NCBI RefSeq assembly: GCF_020080835.1
Contig: NC_058162.1
Span: 4,216,001 to 4,280,000 of the forward strand
Length of the DNA: 64,000 nucleotides
Reading direction: 5' to 3'
Source of the DNA: Cotesia glomerata
Taxonomy: Eukaryota; Arthropoda; Insecta; Hymenoptera; Braconidae
The notes below the pieces were generated by a model, which saw only the letters and a list, made by a program, of their open reading frames with translations, did no database searches and was not told where the DNA came from. Of the stretch, positions 1 through 11,143 are shown one piece after another. Position 1 is the first letter of the stretch; each line of letters begins with the position of its first letter. Made by a program: the position numbers and the translations under genes.

Positions 1-98
1 CACCCTTAAACGGAATTTCATTTTTATTAACCAGGTAATTTAAAAAAAATTTTTTCAACTTTAAAAATTCAATTCCAAATTTAAATTTTTTTTATTAT

Positions 99-196
99 TA
101 TTAATAATTATTTATTAATTATTAATAATTATTTATTAATTATTAATAATTATTTATTAATTATTAATAATTATTTATTAATTATTAATAATTAAT
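99..196. repeat. 21-bp AT minisatellite
   Basis: About 4.5 tandem copies of a 21-bp unit (ATTAATAATTATTTATTAATT) made only of A and T. The flanking 1-98 and 197-670 are AT-rich with no gene seen; a short (TTA)n run lies near 508-530. Confidence 0.85.
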
Positions 197-673
197 TCAA
201 CAATTAGAATTTATTTATTGATTTATTGTAATTTTTTATAAATCTAAAGAAGATATCAACAATATTTAATTTTTTGGATATTAATAAAATCTCTAATTAC
301 TTTTTTTTATTTTAATATAATTAAAAGAAGGCATAATTTCTTCTTACAAAATAACGCACTGAGTAATTAAGTTTAACGAGACCAAATATTTAAATGCCGT
401 ACACTATCTTTAAATATGACAGGGAACTTGTGAATTATAAACTTCTTTTTGTTGTCTTCGCCGCTTGTTTGTAATCGCTGATAATTATCCTCCTTTAGTT
501 GACTGTATTATTATTATTATTATTATTATATGCATTTGTAAATAGTAAATTTTTAAATTCAGACTCGCAATTTTCGCTAATAATAAATAAAACTTTAAAT
601 AAAAGTAGTAAAATTTTCCTAATCCTGTCTGACTAAAGTTAACTTAATCTACTACAAGTTTTTTGAGTGATTA

Positions 674-1602
674 ACTGATAGAAGGATTTATTAACTATTA
701 ATAATTAAATTTATTTAAAGACAATTATTAAATTTATTAAATTTTAATAAATATTTTTTAACATTCAATAAAAATTTATTTGAGAAGAAAATGCAATTAT
801 TATGACACTGAAGTTAGCAGACGTCTAAAAATTTTTGATTTTTTTTTTTTAATTAAATTACAACTAAAAAAATATTTATAAAAAATTGCGCTTATAGTTT
901 CTCAAGTTTTTAACATGTGATATTTTTTTTTTAATTGTTTAATTGAAATTTTTTCGATTAAAAATTTCTAAAAATTTTGAAATGTCAGCTATCTTCATTT
1001 TCATCATTTATTAATAGTTAATAAGTATTTATTAATAGTTAACAAATATTTATTAACAATTAATAAATATTTTGAGTGAATTTGTTTCGTTTGTAATGTC
1101 ATATATCAAGATTGCTTATAAATAAAAATCATCTTTAAAATTATTTGCATTAATTAAACTACATTATAATAACGTTAATTGTAAAATACCAAATTCTATC
1201 ACAACTCATAATTATCTTTTATATTTTTAAATATTAAAAACGTTAATTTATTAAGTGAATTTAATTATTATAATCTATTCCAATTATTGGGTTTAAAAAA
1301 AAATTGCTATTTTTGCTTTTTATTTTAAATAAATATTTATTAATAGTTAACAAATATTTATTGACCATTAATAAATATTTATTAACAGGTAATAAATTGT
1401 ACTTAATAAATTACTTATTAATTGTTAATAAATATTTGTTAACTGTTAACAAATATTTGTTAACTGTTAACAAATATTCATTAACATTTAATAAATAATT
1501 TATTAACTGTTAATAAATATTTATTAAATCCTATGATGTTAAAAAATCATTTATTAACAATTAATAAAGCTTATTAAATATAAACAAATTTTTTTATCAG
1601 TG
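674..1602. mobile_element. DNA transposon with ACTGATAG-type ends (copy 1), AATAAATATTTATTAA-rich
   Basis: The left end reads ACTGATAGAAGGATTTATTA and the right end TTTTTATCAGTG, an inverted pair. The interior has many near-palindromic TTAATAAATATTTATTAAC motifs. It matches, in reverse orientation, the element at 56554-57385, including the unique stretch around 1080-1260. A MITE is nested at 801-1004. It encodes no protein; the 64-aa ORF at 1304-1498 is only the tandem motif translated. Confidence 0.7.
801..1004. mobile_element. TTAGCMGAC-family MITE, nested
   Basis: About 200 bp with inverted ends: GACACTGAAGTTAGCAGACG on the left and a decayed AAATGTCAGCTATCTTCATT on the right, around an A/T-rich core holding the family motif TAAAAAATTGCGC. 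The same family recurs more than ten times in the window. Confidence 0.7.
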
Positions 1603-2607
1603 TTTATAACAATATTCTTAAAGAAATAGAGAAAGAAAGATAGACAAAGAAGGTGAAAGTATAGTTTAGTGTTTCGCAATATCAAACTGTACTCCGAGAG
1701 TATTGATCAACCTCCGAGGGGTTGACGTTATGTACGATTTCACTCCTCTTTCCTCATTCCTCTTTTTCCACGGCTTTTCTTCCCACACTACTATATATCT
1801 TGATAAAATGACTCAGCTATTCAATTATCGGTTATTAATTAATTTTATTTATTTTCATAACAAACACATTGTTAATTGTAACTAATTAAATAATTAAACG
1901 AAACTGTATTGAGTAATTGTATTATAAAAATGATTCATCTGGTAGCACGTGTCTGTAAATAGTAAGAGATGAATTAATAATATTAAAAGTACCAGGTGCT
2001 TCGCGTTACATACCCTTTTGTTAAACAAACGTTTACTCTTTTTACATCTCATTGCTAACACTTGGCTATAAATTTCCATAAACTGGCGGAACGCATTGCA
2101 AAAGCTGATAATTGCCGATGTTTAATTACTCCAAATCAACCTATCATGTCCCGTACTTTAACATCATTGTCTTGTTCTTGTAAAATACTGTGTTTTACGT
2201 CTAGTCGGTAGATAAGAATTTTAATATGTAATTGGTAAATTTATTGTTTTTTTTATTTTTAAATATTTGGCTAGTTTAAATCGATTTAAAAGTTACTAAA
2301 AAATTTTGCGTCATTGCGGCAAAGAATCTCGTGTTGAATATTTAATATTTTTATCTGTAAATTCAACAGTTATTGGCGGTAATTTTTTTTAATTAAGATA
2401 AAAAAGTTTTAAATATTGAATAAAAAATTTTTTACTATTTAAAAATAGTTTTTATAAAGTTTACGTGGTTAAATTAATGTTCATTTGTGGTGAAAAAAAA
2501 TTTTTTTGAGGATATAATGAAATTGAAAAAGGTTTTTTGTAGATAAACTTTATTTCCCCACAAAAATTTACAGAATTTTGGTTTGCTTGAATTTTATAAA
2601 TTAAATA
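1603..2607. other. No gene seen; fragment of ACAGTAAAAAATTTTGCG family
   Basis: AT-rich intergenic DNA with short chance ORFs on both strands. Around 2295-2400 there is a decayed copy of the small palindromic MITE that is better preserved at 6870-7052 and 40300-40460. Confidence 0.4.
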
Positions 2608-4546
2608 CTAGCAACCTTGCAGTCACTATGTGACTGCCGTGACTTGTGAACTATAAATAAATAAAATTTTGCATTATTTAATAATGACTTTTGTTAAATT
2701 GCACTGTACTTTCTTAAATATTGACGATTTTAAATGATATAAGCTCATCTCGATGTTACACTCATCAATAGCTTTCATTTGCGTACTCACATACATTTTT
2801 GATATATTTTTCATATATACATATATATAATAAATAAAATATATGAAAAATTGATGTAGGTACTTAAATGAAAGGTCTCGATGAATATAATATCGGAGTG
2901 TGCTTATATCTTTAAAAATGTCAATAGTTCTCAAGATGCAAGGTCGTTTCTTAATAATGTTACATTGCATTGTACTTTCTTAACTATTAAAGTTTTTAAA
3001 GATATAAGCTTATCCCGGTGTTAAGCTCATCAAGAGCTTTCATTTGAGTACCCACATGCATTTTTATATATTTTTCATATATACATATATATAATATATA
3101 TAAAAATATATGAATACATATTACATATATATAATATATATAAATATATGAAAAATTGATGCAGGTACTTAAATGAAAAGTCTCGATGAATATAATATCG
3201 GAGTGAGCTTATATCTTTAAAAATGTCAATAGTTCACAAGATGCAAGGTCGTTTCTTAATTGTGTTACATTGCATTGTACTTTCTTAACTATTAAAGTTT
3301 TTAAAGATATAAGCTCATCAAGAGCTTTTATTTGAGTACCCACATGCATTTTGATATATTTTTCATATATACATATATATTAAATATATAAATATATGAA
3401 AAATTGGTGTGGGTACTCAAATGTAAGGTCTCGATGAATATAATATCGGAGTGAGCTTATATCTTTGAAAATGTCAATAGTTCACAAGATGCAAGGTCGT
3501 TTCTTAATTATGTAACATTGCATTGTACTTTCTTAACTATTGAAGTTTTTAAAGATATAAGCTCATCCCGGTGTTAAGCTCATCAAGAGCTTTCATTTGA
3601 GTACCCACATGCATTTTTATATATTTTTCATATATACATATATATAATATATATAAAAATATATGAATACATATTACATATATATAATATATATAAATAT
3701 ATGAAAAATTGATGCAGGTACTTAAATGAAAAGTCTCGATGAATATAATATCGGAGTGAGCTTATATCTTTAAAAATGTCAATAGTTCACAAGATGCAAG
3801 GTCGTTTCTTAATTATGTTACATTGCATTGTACTTTCTTAACTATTAAAGTTTTTAACGATATAAGCTCAACCCGATGTTAAGCTCATCAAGAGCTTTTA
3901 TTTGAGTACCCACATCAATTTTTCATATATTTTTCATATATACATATATATAATATATATAAATATATGAAAAATTGATGTGGGTACTCAAATGAAAGGT
4001 CTCGATGAATATAATATCGGAGTGAGCTTATATCTTTAAAAATGTCAATAGTTCACAGGATGCAAGGTCGTTTCTTAATTATGTTACATTGCATTGTACT
4101 TTCTTAACTATTGAAGTTTTTAAAGATATAAGCTCATCCCGATGTTAAGCCCATCAAGAGCTTTCATTTGAGTACATGCATTTTGATATATTTTTCATAT
4201 ATACATATATATAATATATATAAATATATGAAAAATTGATGTGGGTACTCAAATGAAAGGTCTCGATGAGTGTAACATCGGGATGAGCTTATTTCTTTAA
4301 AAATGTCAATATTTCACAAAATAAAAGGTCATTTCTTAATTATCTATCTAGAGATAGAACATTTTCGAATCCAGCCTAAATAATTATCATCATAAATTGA
4401 ATATTGGTAAGAATGATATGAAACTTTGAAAAGGCACAGCTCCAAGTCAAGACTTCTCTAATTATAACAAAGTTAACCATAAAAATCCATCTTATCATAT
4501 AAATACACTGGCCATAAAATTTTACTTATTCTGTTAATAATATAAA
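2608..4546 (-). mobile_element. Non-autonomous Helitron, copy 1 (about 6 internal palindromic units)
   Basis: Read on the minus strand, the element starts near 4546 and ends in CTAG at 2611-2608, followed by host T. The 3' hairpin GCAGTCACATAGTGACTGC (2637-2619) sits 7 nt before CTAG. The 5' terminus is one change from the family consensus TCTATATTATTAAGAG (TT for TC). The middle holds about six units, each an inverted repeat of TTTCATTTGAGTACCCACAT with its complement. No transposase (Rep/helicase) ORF is present. Confidence 0.85.
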
Positions 4547-5679
4547 TTATCATAGTTTCTGAATTAGAATTATTTTTGAAAGATTTTGAAGATACAGTTA
4601 AATTAATAAAATGATTAAAGACTAAAAACTAAATTTCCTATTAAGAAGTATACTTCTAAATTTTATTTAGTATTTTTAATTGAATTTAAAAACACTGTTT
4701 TTACAAATAAAACTCAAATTTACTATAATTTTTTTTTATAGAGGGTGATATTTTAGGGTAAAATTGATTTTTTGATAAATATTAAACATCATTTAAAAAC
4801 ATTAATTGACTTTATGTCATAAAATCATTTATAATTAATGTAAAAATTCAGTCATATACTCTGAACTATACATTTTTTATCAGAAGACTCATGAGTGAGT
4901 AATTGGTCATCAATATAATTATGAACATGTTCATAGAATATATAAACCATTTAGAAATAAGAAACAATTCATTCAACGACGCAAAAAAATTTTTTTTTTC
5001 AAAGAATAATTTTTTATCTGTCCAAAAAATTCTCAATTGAATTTAAAATAAAAATAATTTTTCTAATAAGCCAGAAAATAGCTTAATTATTTGTAAAATA
5101 TTAACGTAAGTACAAAATAATGATATTGTAGTTTTATTTTATGTATTACTGTTGTTGAGGTGGTCAGGACTATTATCCATGTCCTCATTCAACATCAATA
5201 CGCTATAGATAAAAAGTTGCACTTGTTAATAATTATGTGTTCACTAGCTCATTAACGTGGTGATAAGCCGTGGAGTTTGTTGTTTTTATGGCATAAAATG
5301 CAAAAAAAAAATATTATCACACTGAATAAAGACATCAGCACTGACTCACTCAGAGTATAGTAGAATTCCATCCATAAAATCTTCTATTAGAAAATCATAA
5401 AAAAAAATTGTTCTAATCTTAAAAATGCCCTGAGGCTGCCTAGGATTTTCTTTATTATATATTCCACGATACATCCAGAGTTTCCGTTGCTTTATAATAC
5501 AGTTTTCCTCCTACTACTCTGGTTTTCTTCCATCGCACTATTCCGATAGTAACTGCGGATCAACCGGATGTTTTGGTTCATTCAATCCAAAGAAACTCGC
5601 GTACGTTTATTCTACTGCATACCGTCGTGCAGTGCAAATGCAGTGCAAGTACTCTAAAGCACTCCTGTGAATTTTAAAA
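4547..5679. other. Intergenic DNA; less AT-rich 5470-5660 may be a promoter or 5' UTR
   Basis: 4547-5460 is AT-rich without a recognisable gene. From about 5460 the composition becomes more balanced, with several CG dinucleotides and little homopolymer. This would fit a promoter/5' UTR for the candidate first exon of the BTB gene at 5680. No TATA box was assigned. Confidence 0.3.
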
Positions 5680-5731
5680 ATGTATATTATCAAATTATGG
5701 ATAATATCCTACTCTAAGAGATTCAAATCTC
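5680..5731 (+). CDS. Candidate first coding exon of the BTB-BACK gene
   Basis: An ATG at 5680 opens 17 codons plus one base (MYIIKLWIISYSKRFKS), ending at a good donor, C|GTAAGTAG. It therefore ends in phase 1, exactly what the exon beginning at 11144 needs (it starts with the last two bases of a codon), giving an R codon at the junction. The upstream 200 bp is less AT-rich than its surroundings. Against it: the 5.4 kb intron is full of transposons, and the short peptide has no recognisable domain. A different, unseen first exon is possible. RNA evidence would decide. Confidence 0.4.
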
Positions 5732-6191
5732 GTAAGTAGTTTTAACACTAATAAATTAAAATCACATATTTTTATTTAATAAGAAAAAAATCTGCATAAA
5801 ACATCTTAAAGTAATAATAAGTGACCAAACGCTCAATAATTTTATTAGCGAGCATATTTTTTCACACATCGGCACAATTGTTCAGGGAATCATCACGTGG
5901 ATGCTGAATATTTTCGCACATTTGTCTTATTGTTAAATTGTCCTTACAATTTTCTCCTTGGATAATTTTTGCGCATTTATTTAAATTAACTCTTGACTAA
6001 ACTTTTGTACAAGGTTTATTTTTTTTTATTCCAAGACTCGCTATTAATTTAAGTTTTATAAGTTATTTATTTTTTTTAATTTTAATGTAGATTTCTGATT
6101 AATTTTGCTATTTTTAATTAGCTACAATTTTAAGTAATTTGTAAAAAAAAAAACAAAAAAAATGGTAAATACAAAATAATTAAAATTTTTT

Positions 6192-6386
6192 TGAAAATTA
6201 AGTTAGCCGACATCTTAAAATTTTTTAGAATTGTTTTCATTGAAAAAATTGTTACAAAAAAAATAAAAAAAAAGTTTCATTCGTAAAAAACAATAAACAT
6301 TATAAGTGCAATTTTTTAAAAATATTTTTTAGTTCTAATTTAATCAATGAAAAAAATTAAAAACGTCGGCTAACTTCAGTATCATA
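6192..6386. mobile_element. TTAGCMGAC-family MITE
   Basis: Left end GAAAATTAAGTTAGCCGACA, right end CGTCGGCTAACTTCAGTATC, with an A/T core between; about 195 bp. Confidence 0.75.
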
Positions 6387-6427
6387 AATTTTTCTGTAAA
6401 TATTATTTGAATTTTGGGTTATTACTT

Positions 6428-6868
6428 ACAAGTGGGGTCCACCATTTTAATTTTCATTTTTTTGAACGAAATTTCTATTTGATTTTATTGATATATTTTT
6501 TTTGGAAAAATACATAAAAAAAATTATCACAATTTTAACAAATTTTCAAAAAAATTTATAAATTTTTTAGAAAATTGTGATATTCAACATTTTTTCTAAA
6601 TTTTTCGTTTTTTTATGTAATTTTCAAAAAAATATATATAAAAAACATCAAAAAAAGATAAAATAGAAATTTTATCCAAAAACATGAGCGCCAAAATTTT
6701 TTCCAACTTTTGAAGGTAAAAAGCTATCGAAATCTTTATTTTTTTCTTTAACGACATTTTTAATCATAAATGCACCGTAAAAACAAACAAAATAAAAAAG
6801 AATAATTAGAAAATGTTAATTTTTTACCTAGATATTGCAAAAAATAGCGTGGACCCCACTTGTAAATA
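6428..6868. mobile_element. TTTACAAGTGGGG TIR element (intact copy)
   Basis: Terminal inverted repeats ACAAGTGGGGTCCACC on the left and GTGGACCCCACTTGTAAAT on the right bracket about 440 bp of A/T-rich sequence with internal palindromes. A second copy at about 29967-31691 is split by Helitron copy 3. Confidence 0.75.
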
Positions 6869-6869
6869 C

Positions 6870-7052
6870 ACAGTAAAAAATTTTGCGTTATTGTGTCAAA
6901 AAATTTAATGTTAAAAAACTTTGTGTTAAATATTTAACACTTTTATGTGTAAATTTAACATTTATTCTGTTAAATCAATACGAAAAAGTGTTAAATATTT
7001 CAAATAAAAATTTTTAACACAAAATTTTTTGACGCAAAATTTTTTACTGTGT
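6870..7052. mobile_element. ACAGTAAAAAATTTTGCG palindromic MITE
   Basis: The ends ACAGTAAAAAATTTTGCGTT and TGACGCAAAATTTTTTACTG are inverted. Inside are repeated GTGTTAAATATTTAACAC palindromes. A second copy lies at 40300-40460. Confidence 0.7.
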
Positions 7053-7825
7053 AATTACCGAATTTTGAAGTAATAAACAATATTGTCCGCAGGATATCTG
7101 ATTGACAATTTATTTAAAAACCTCAGGATAAAATTAGCTTGAAAGCTCTAAGCCGTTTAGTCATCATTAGATTTTATTATTCTCTCTAAAAAACCTTGAA
7201 ATTAGATAAAGTCCGTGATATTTAAATTTCACAGATAAACGCGGCAATTCAAAAAGAAACAGAAGGACCTCGGCCCTTGATTTATTCGGATCGATCACTA
7301 CGCATTCGTCACATGAATTACGACTTACTAATATTTATATCAATCGTATCTTAGATTAAATGCATAAGCATGGCATTGACATTCTGCTGTAGTAAAACCA
7401 ATACCAGTATATAAGGACTCATTCAATGGTGCTCGGTTTATTTACCTCCATACATCAACATGTTACACACACACACATACGCGCGGACATCTGTGCACAC
7501 TTACGTTTTACAATACCCACTCATTGACAATAACAATAACAATACCATTGAATACACATACTCATTTAATTATCATAATACTCTGGGAATTTTTCTTCCC
7601 TTAATTTTAAATTGAACTTATAGAAGACTGCGAAAATGCGGGTGCTATTAATTTACTTAAATTGGATTATTTTATTTGAATTGAGTAGTTAAGTAATATA
7701 AGATAACTTTAAGTCGTATATCTAGACTCTCATTGGTTTATTTTTAAACTTAAATTCATGACAAGTAGCCAAGTATCACGTCACTATTTAAAAACAAAAT
7801 ATTTATATTTAATGGCTATCTAAGT
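7053..7825. other. Intronic/intergenic DNA, no gene seen
   Basis: 7053-7620 is somewhat less AT-rich, with a CA/CACA run near 7465-7500, and resembles single-copy non-coding DNA. No ORF or splice-consistent exon was recognised. Confidence 0.4.
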
Positions 7826-8188
7826 CGTAAAACTGCTGTATATATAAATATGACTCATGAAATCTAGCCAAATTTTTAATTATTTTAAAAATTATAAAAA
7901 TATATCATTTTCTATTAATGTAAAATTATATTTAAATTAGCAGACACCTGGACAATTTTTTAAATTTTATTTAAAGAAAAAAATATAAAATTTTTGAAAG
8001 AATCCCGGAAAAATTTCAAAAATTGAATATTTTCTTCTTTAAATAAAATTTCAAAAATTTTCCAGGTGTCTGCTAATTTAAATATAATTTTACATTGATG
8101 TAAAATAATATATTTTTATAATTTTACAAAATAATTAAAAATTTGGCTAGATTTTGTGAGTCATATTTATATATACAGCAATTTTACG
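7826..8188. mobile_element. Foldback element with about 170-bp arms
   Basis: The two halves are inverted copies of each other. The left begins CGTAAAACTGCTGTATATAT and the right ends ATATATACAGCAATTTTACG, with the symmetry centre near 8010. The inner arms contain ATTAGCAGACACCTGG / CCAGGTGTCTGCTAAT, so a smaller MITE related to the TTAGCMGAC family probably sits inside. Confidence 0.8.
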
Positions 8189-8199
8189 ATTTGAATTCT

Positions 8200-8319
8200 G
8201 GAAAAAATTTTTAAGTTATGAAAAATTCATATTATTTTAGATTTATTAAATTATTATTTTTATTTTACAATAATTTTAATAAAATAATATGAATTTTTCA
8301 TAACTTAAAAATTTTTTCT
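8200..8319. repeat. Hairpin with about 39-bp arms
   Basis: Left arm GAAAAAATTTTTAAGTTATG... and right arm ...CATAACTTAAAAATTTTTTC are near-perfect complements around a 40-nt A/T spacer. Directly abuts the foldback element. Confidence 0.75.
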
Positions 8320-9471
8320 GGGTCTATTTTTTCCGATTACCTCAAAAATTGTATTGATATTTTTTTTTTCTTATTTTTGTACCTTGAATTTTGATTTAAT
8401 TTTTTTATAATTAAATTGTTCAACAATTGTAAAAATTGTCGGATGTCTTTTAATTTCAATATCATAAATTATAACTTAATGAAGTATATACACATAATAT
8501 GAAAACGATTTATACGACCCAATAAATATATGAAAGACGAGATAAGAGCTGGTGTATACAATACGTTTGCATACGTACATAAACTCAGTAGCTGATGACT
8601 GATGATACTTCCATGTTGACCAATCAACTGATGAATAAATTTTCTTCAGTGCAGCATCATAATAATTTTTGAATTTTTACTTTTCCATAACACGGCTGTC
8701 CAATTTTAAAACACAGTAACTGCAAAATTTTTATTAATATTGTTTCATTTTTTATAACTTTTAGACCTTAATTTCAAGTATTTTTTCTTAAAAATAATTA
8801 TATTCAAGTATTTTCTATTCATAAATCAAATTTTTCATTAATTTGGCCGGCAAACTTTTTTTTAATAAGAAAAATTTTTAAAAATTTCTAAATGTTAGTG
8901 ACTGTGTTTTGAAATTGAGCAGCCGAATACACAAAATCATTACTGGATCTTAGAAGCTGATGTGTTGTACACCAGATAAAAAAAGCTGATGGATACTCCT
9001 GTGTGTTAAACACCTGCAGATGCTTATATTTTAGATCCCAAGGCTGGCACACGTCTATTTTACTCCGTTCGTTCTTGTATACTACACTACAATATATGTC
9101 CTCAATATAACTGATGCAATATTTCTTCACTATAATTTATAAAAACAATAATTTGTCAGTTCATATTTCTTTTTATTAATTTTAACTTAAGTGAATCTCT
9201 ATTTTTAACTTAAGTGAATCAATGATTACTTAAAAAACAATAAAAAAGGTACTTAAATTTTTTATGATGGGAGTGTCAGTTACATGCTGCAAACAAAACC
9301 AAGAGTGAGAAAGTTACTTTTGGTCTACACTCCACAAATTATGAACTCTGGTACGATCTTGCTGATAACAAAAAACTCTTTTTTTAGTAAAAATTAATTT
9401 TTTTAAGTTGGACCTTGATTTTTTAAAATAATAAACCTTAAAATTATAAACAGGTGTCGTTATTACTAATT
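8320..9471. other. No gene seen
   Basis: AT-rich DNA with one less AT-rich patch (8880-9130) containing an 80-codon minus-strand ORF. No family or splice structure was recognised for that ORF. Confidence 0.35.
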
Positions 9472-9846
9472 TTATAAAAATTAAGTTAGTCGACATTTAA
9501 AAATTAAAAAATTTTTTTTTCATTGAAAAAATGGTTGTAAAAAAATTTTCATTTGTACAGAACTTTAAAAACTGCAAGTGCAATTTATAAAAAATATTTT
9601 TTTGCTCTAATTTAATTATTAAAAAAAAATTAAAAACTTCGGCTTACTTTAGCATTATACAATTATAAAAATTAAGTTAGCCGAAATTTAAAAATAAAAA
9701 AAATTTTTTTTCATTGAAAAAATTATAAAAAAATAAAATAAAAATTTTCATTTGTAAAGAACTTTAAAAACTGTAAGTGCAATTTTTGAAAAAACATTTT
9801 TTGCTCTAATTTAATTATTTAAAAGGTCGGCTAACTTTAGTATTAT
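9472..9846. mobile_element. Two adjacent TTAGCMGAC-family MITEs
   Basis: The first copy (9472-9659) begins ATAAAAATTAAGTTAGTCGA and ends CGGCTTACTTTAGCATTA. The second (9661-9846) begins with the same end and closes GGTCGGCTAACTTTAGTA. They abut within a few bases, suggesting tandem insertion or insertion into a terminal TA. Confidence 0.7.
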
Positions 9847-9949
9847 ACAATTTTTTACTTTTTTCGTTATTTCTCGAGCTTACAGTGAACTCATTATATT
9901 TCGAGACATATTTTATGTTATTTCTGTTTGAATTGAATTTTTTATTTTT

Positions 9950-10310
9950 ATTTTCAAGCAATATTTAATTCCCTGGAACACATTCCTTTATACTTCTCAT
10001 GAGTTCACCCGCTTCAATGGCCCTTACGAATTGTTTTGTAAACAATCGCATAAACCTCGACTGACTGACGGAATGCGTCAATGTTCATCGATAGAGACCG
10101 ATGCGAGTTACTCTGACTCATATGAGTAATAAGTATAGTAATAGGGACTTCAAAGAGTGAGAAAAAAAAGTCGGAGGGAAAAGAGGATATCACATAACAT
10201 CGACATGTACTCTTAGTTGATTTCTCGCAGTTGAAAGAGAGCACTCGTTTGAGAGAATACTGCGGATTAATTACTTCTTACTCAAGCAGAATAAGCTCAC
10301 TGTGTCTTTT
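9950..10310. other. Less AT-rich, apparently single-copy stretch
   Basis: About 300 bp with mixed composition inside a large intron or upstream region. A 76-codon minus-strand ORF (10014-10244) crosses it but shows no recognisable domain. It could be a conserved regulatory block or an exon of an unseen transcript. Confidence 0.25.
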
Positions 10311-10340
10311 ACAATGTTATTTATTTATTTACAATGTTAA

Positions 10341-10520
10341 TTTATGAAAATTAAGTCAGCCGACATTCAAAAATTTTTTTTATTAAAAAAAAAAAAATTG
10401 CATTTGTAAAAAACTTGAAAAACTTTAAGTGCAATTTTTAAAAAATATTTTTTTGTTTCAAATTAATAAATAAAAAAAAAAATAAAAAAAATTAGAAACG
10501 TCGGATAACTTTAATATTAT
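10341..10520. mobile_element. TTAGCMGAC-family MITE
   Basis: Left end TATGAAAATTAAGTCAGCCG, right end CGTCGGATAACTTTAATATT; about 180 bp. Confidence 0.7.
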
Positions 10521-11143
10521 TTCCAATTTTTGTGTTCAGTTAATAATTTTTGTTTTGTTCCAACAAAATGCGCCGAAATAATTTCAGTAATAACATTTAT
10601 TTTCATTGTTATTTGCTCCGTTGGTTTAAATTTAGTAATTTAGTGCGTGTTAAATTTGTTGCTGATTCAAGCGGTATTGCATATCATAATATTATTTTTT
10701 CAGTAGTTTAAATAAACAAATCCTTGTGGATATGTAGCGGAGAATTGAAGATTAATTTATATCCATGTTTTTTTTTATTTTAATATATATAATGGGTTTA
10801 AGTATGTGAGCTGGAAGAAATAAATAATAAGCTAAGGTATTGCTATCTGTGGCAAACATTGCCAAACCCTTGTATGATTTAGATACCAACCAGCGCGATA
10901 TGTTTTACTGGTGCTCTGTGAAATCAATAGATAGAAGAAAGTATTTTAAGCAACGCACTTAATAAAACGTTATTGATGATTGAGGCTTTTATATTTATTG
11001 CTAGACGCTGTGCAGAATTTAATCACCATGATTCATTTAATTAATCCATTAAATTTATTTGATATTGGTAACAAAATTTTTAAACGAACTTTTGAGTTTA
11101 TGGTTCATTTTATTAATAAAGCTATTATTTTTGTGTTTTATAG

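Noticed and set aside
2674..2970. 98-codon minus-strand ORF, and similar ones at 14686, 30997, 31031, 55022, 60683 and 61172
   Set aside because: All are translations of the palindromic Helitron repeat units (recurring HRDLSFEYPHQFFIY-like peptide), not genes.
2740..4310. Regularly spaced repeats as a CRISPR array
   Set aside because: Units are about 240-330 bp palindromes within a eukaryotic Helitron, with no short repeat/spacer pattern and no cas genes.
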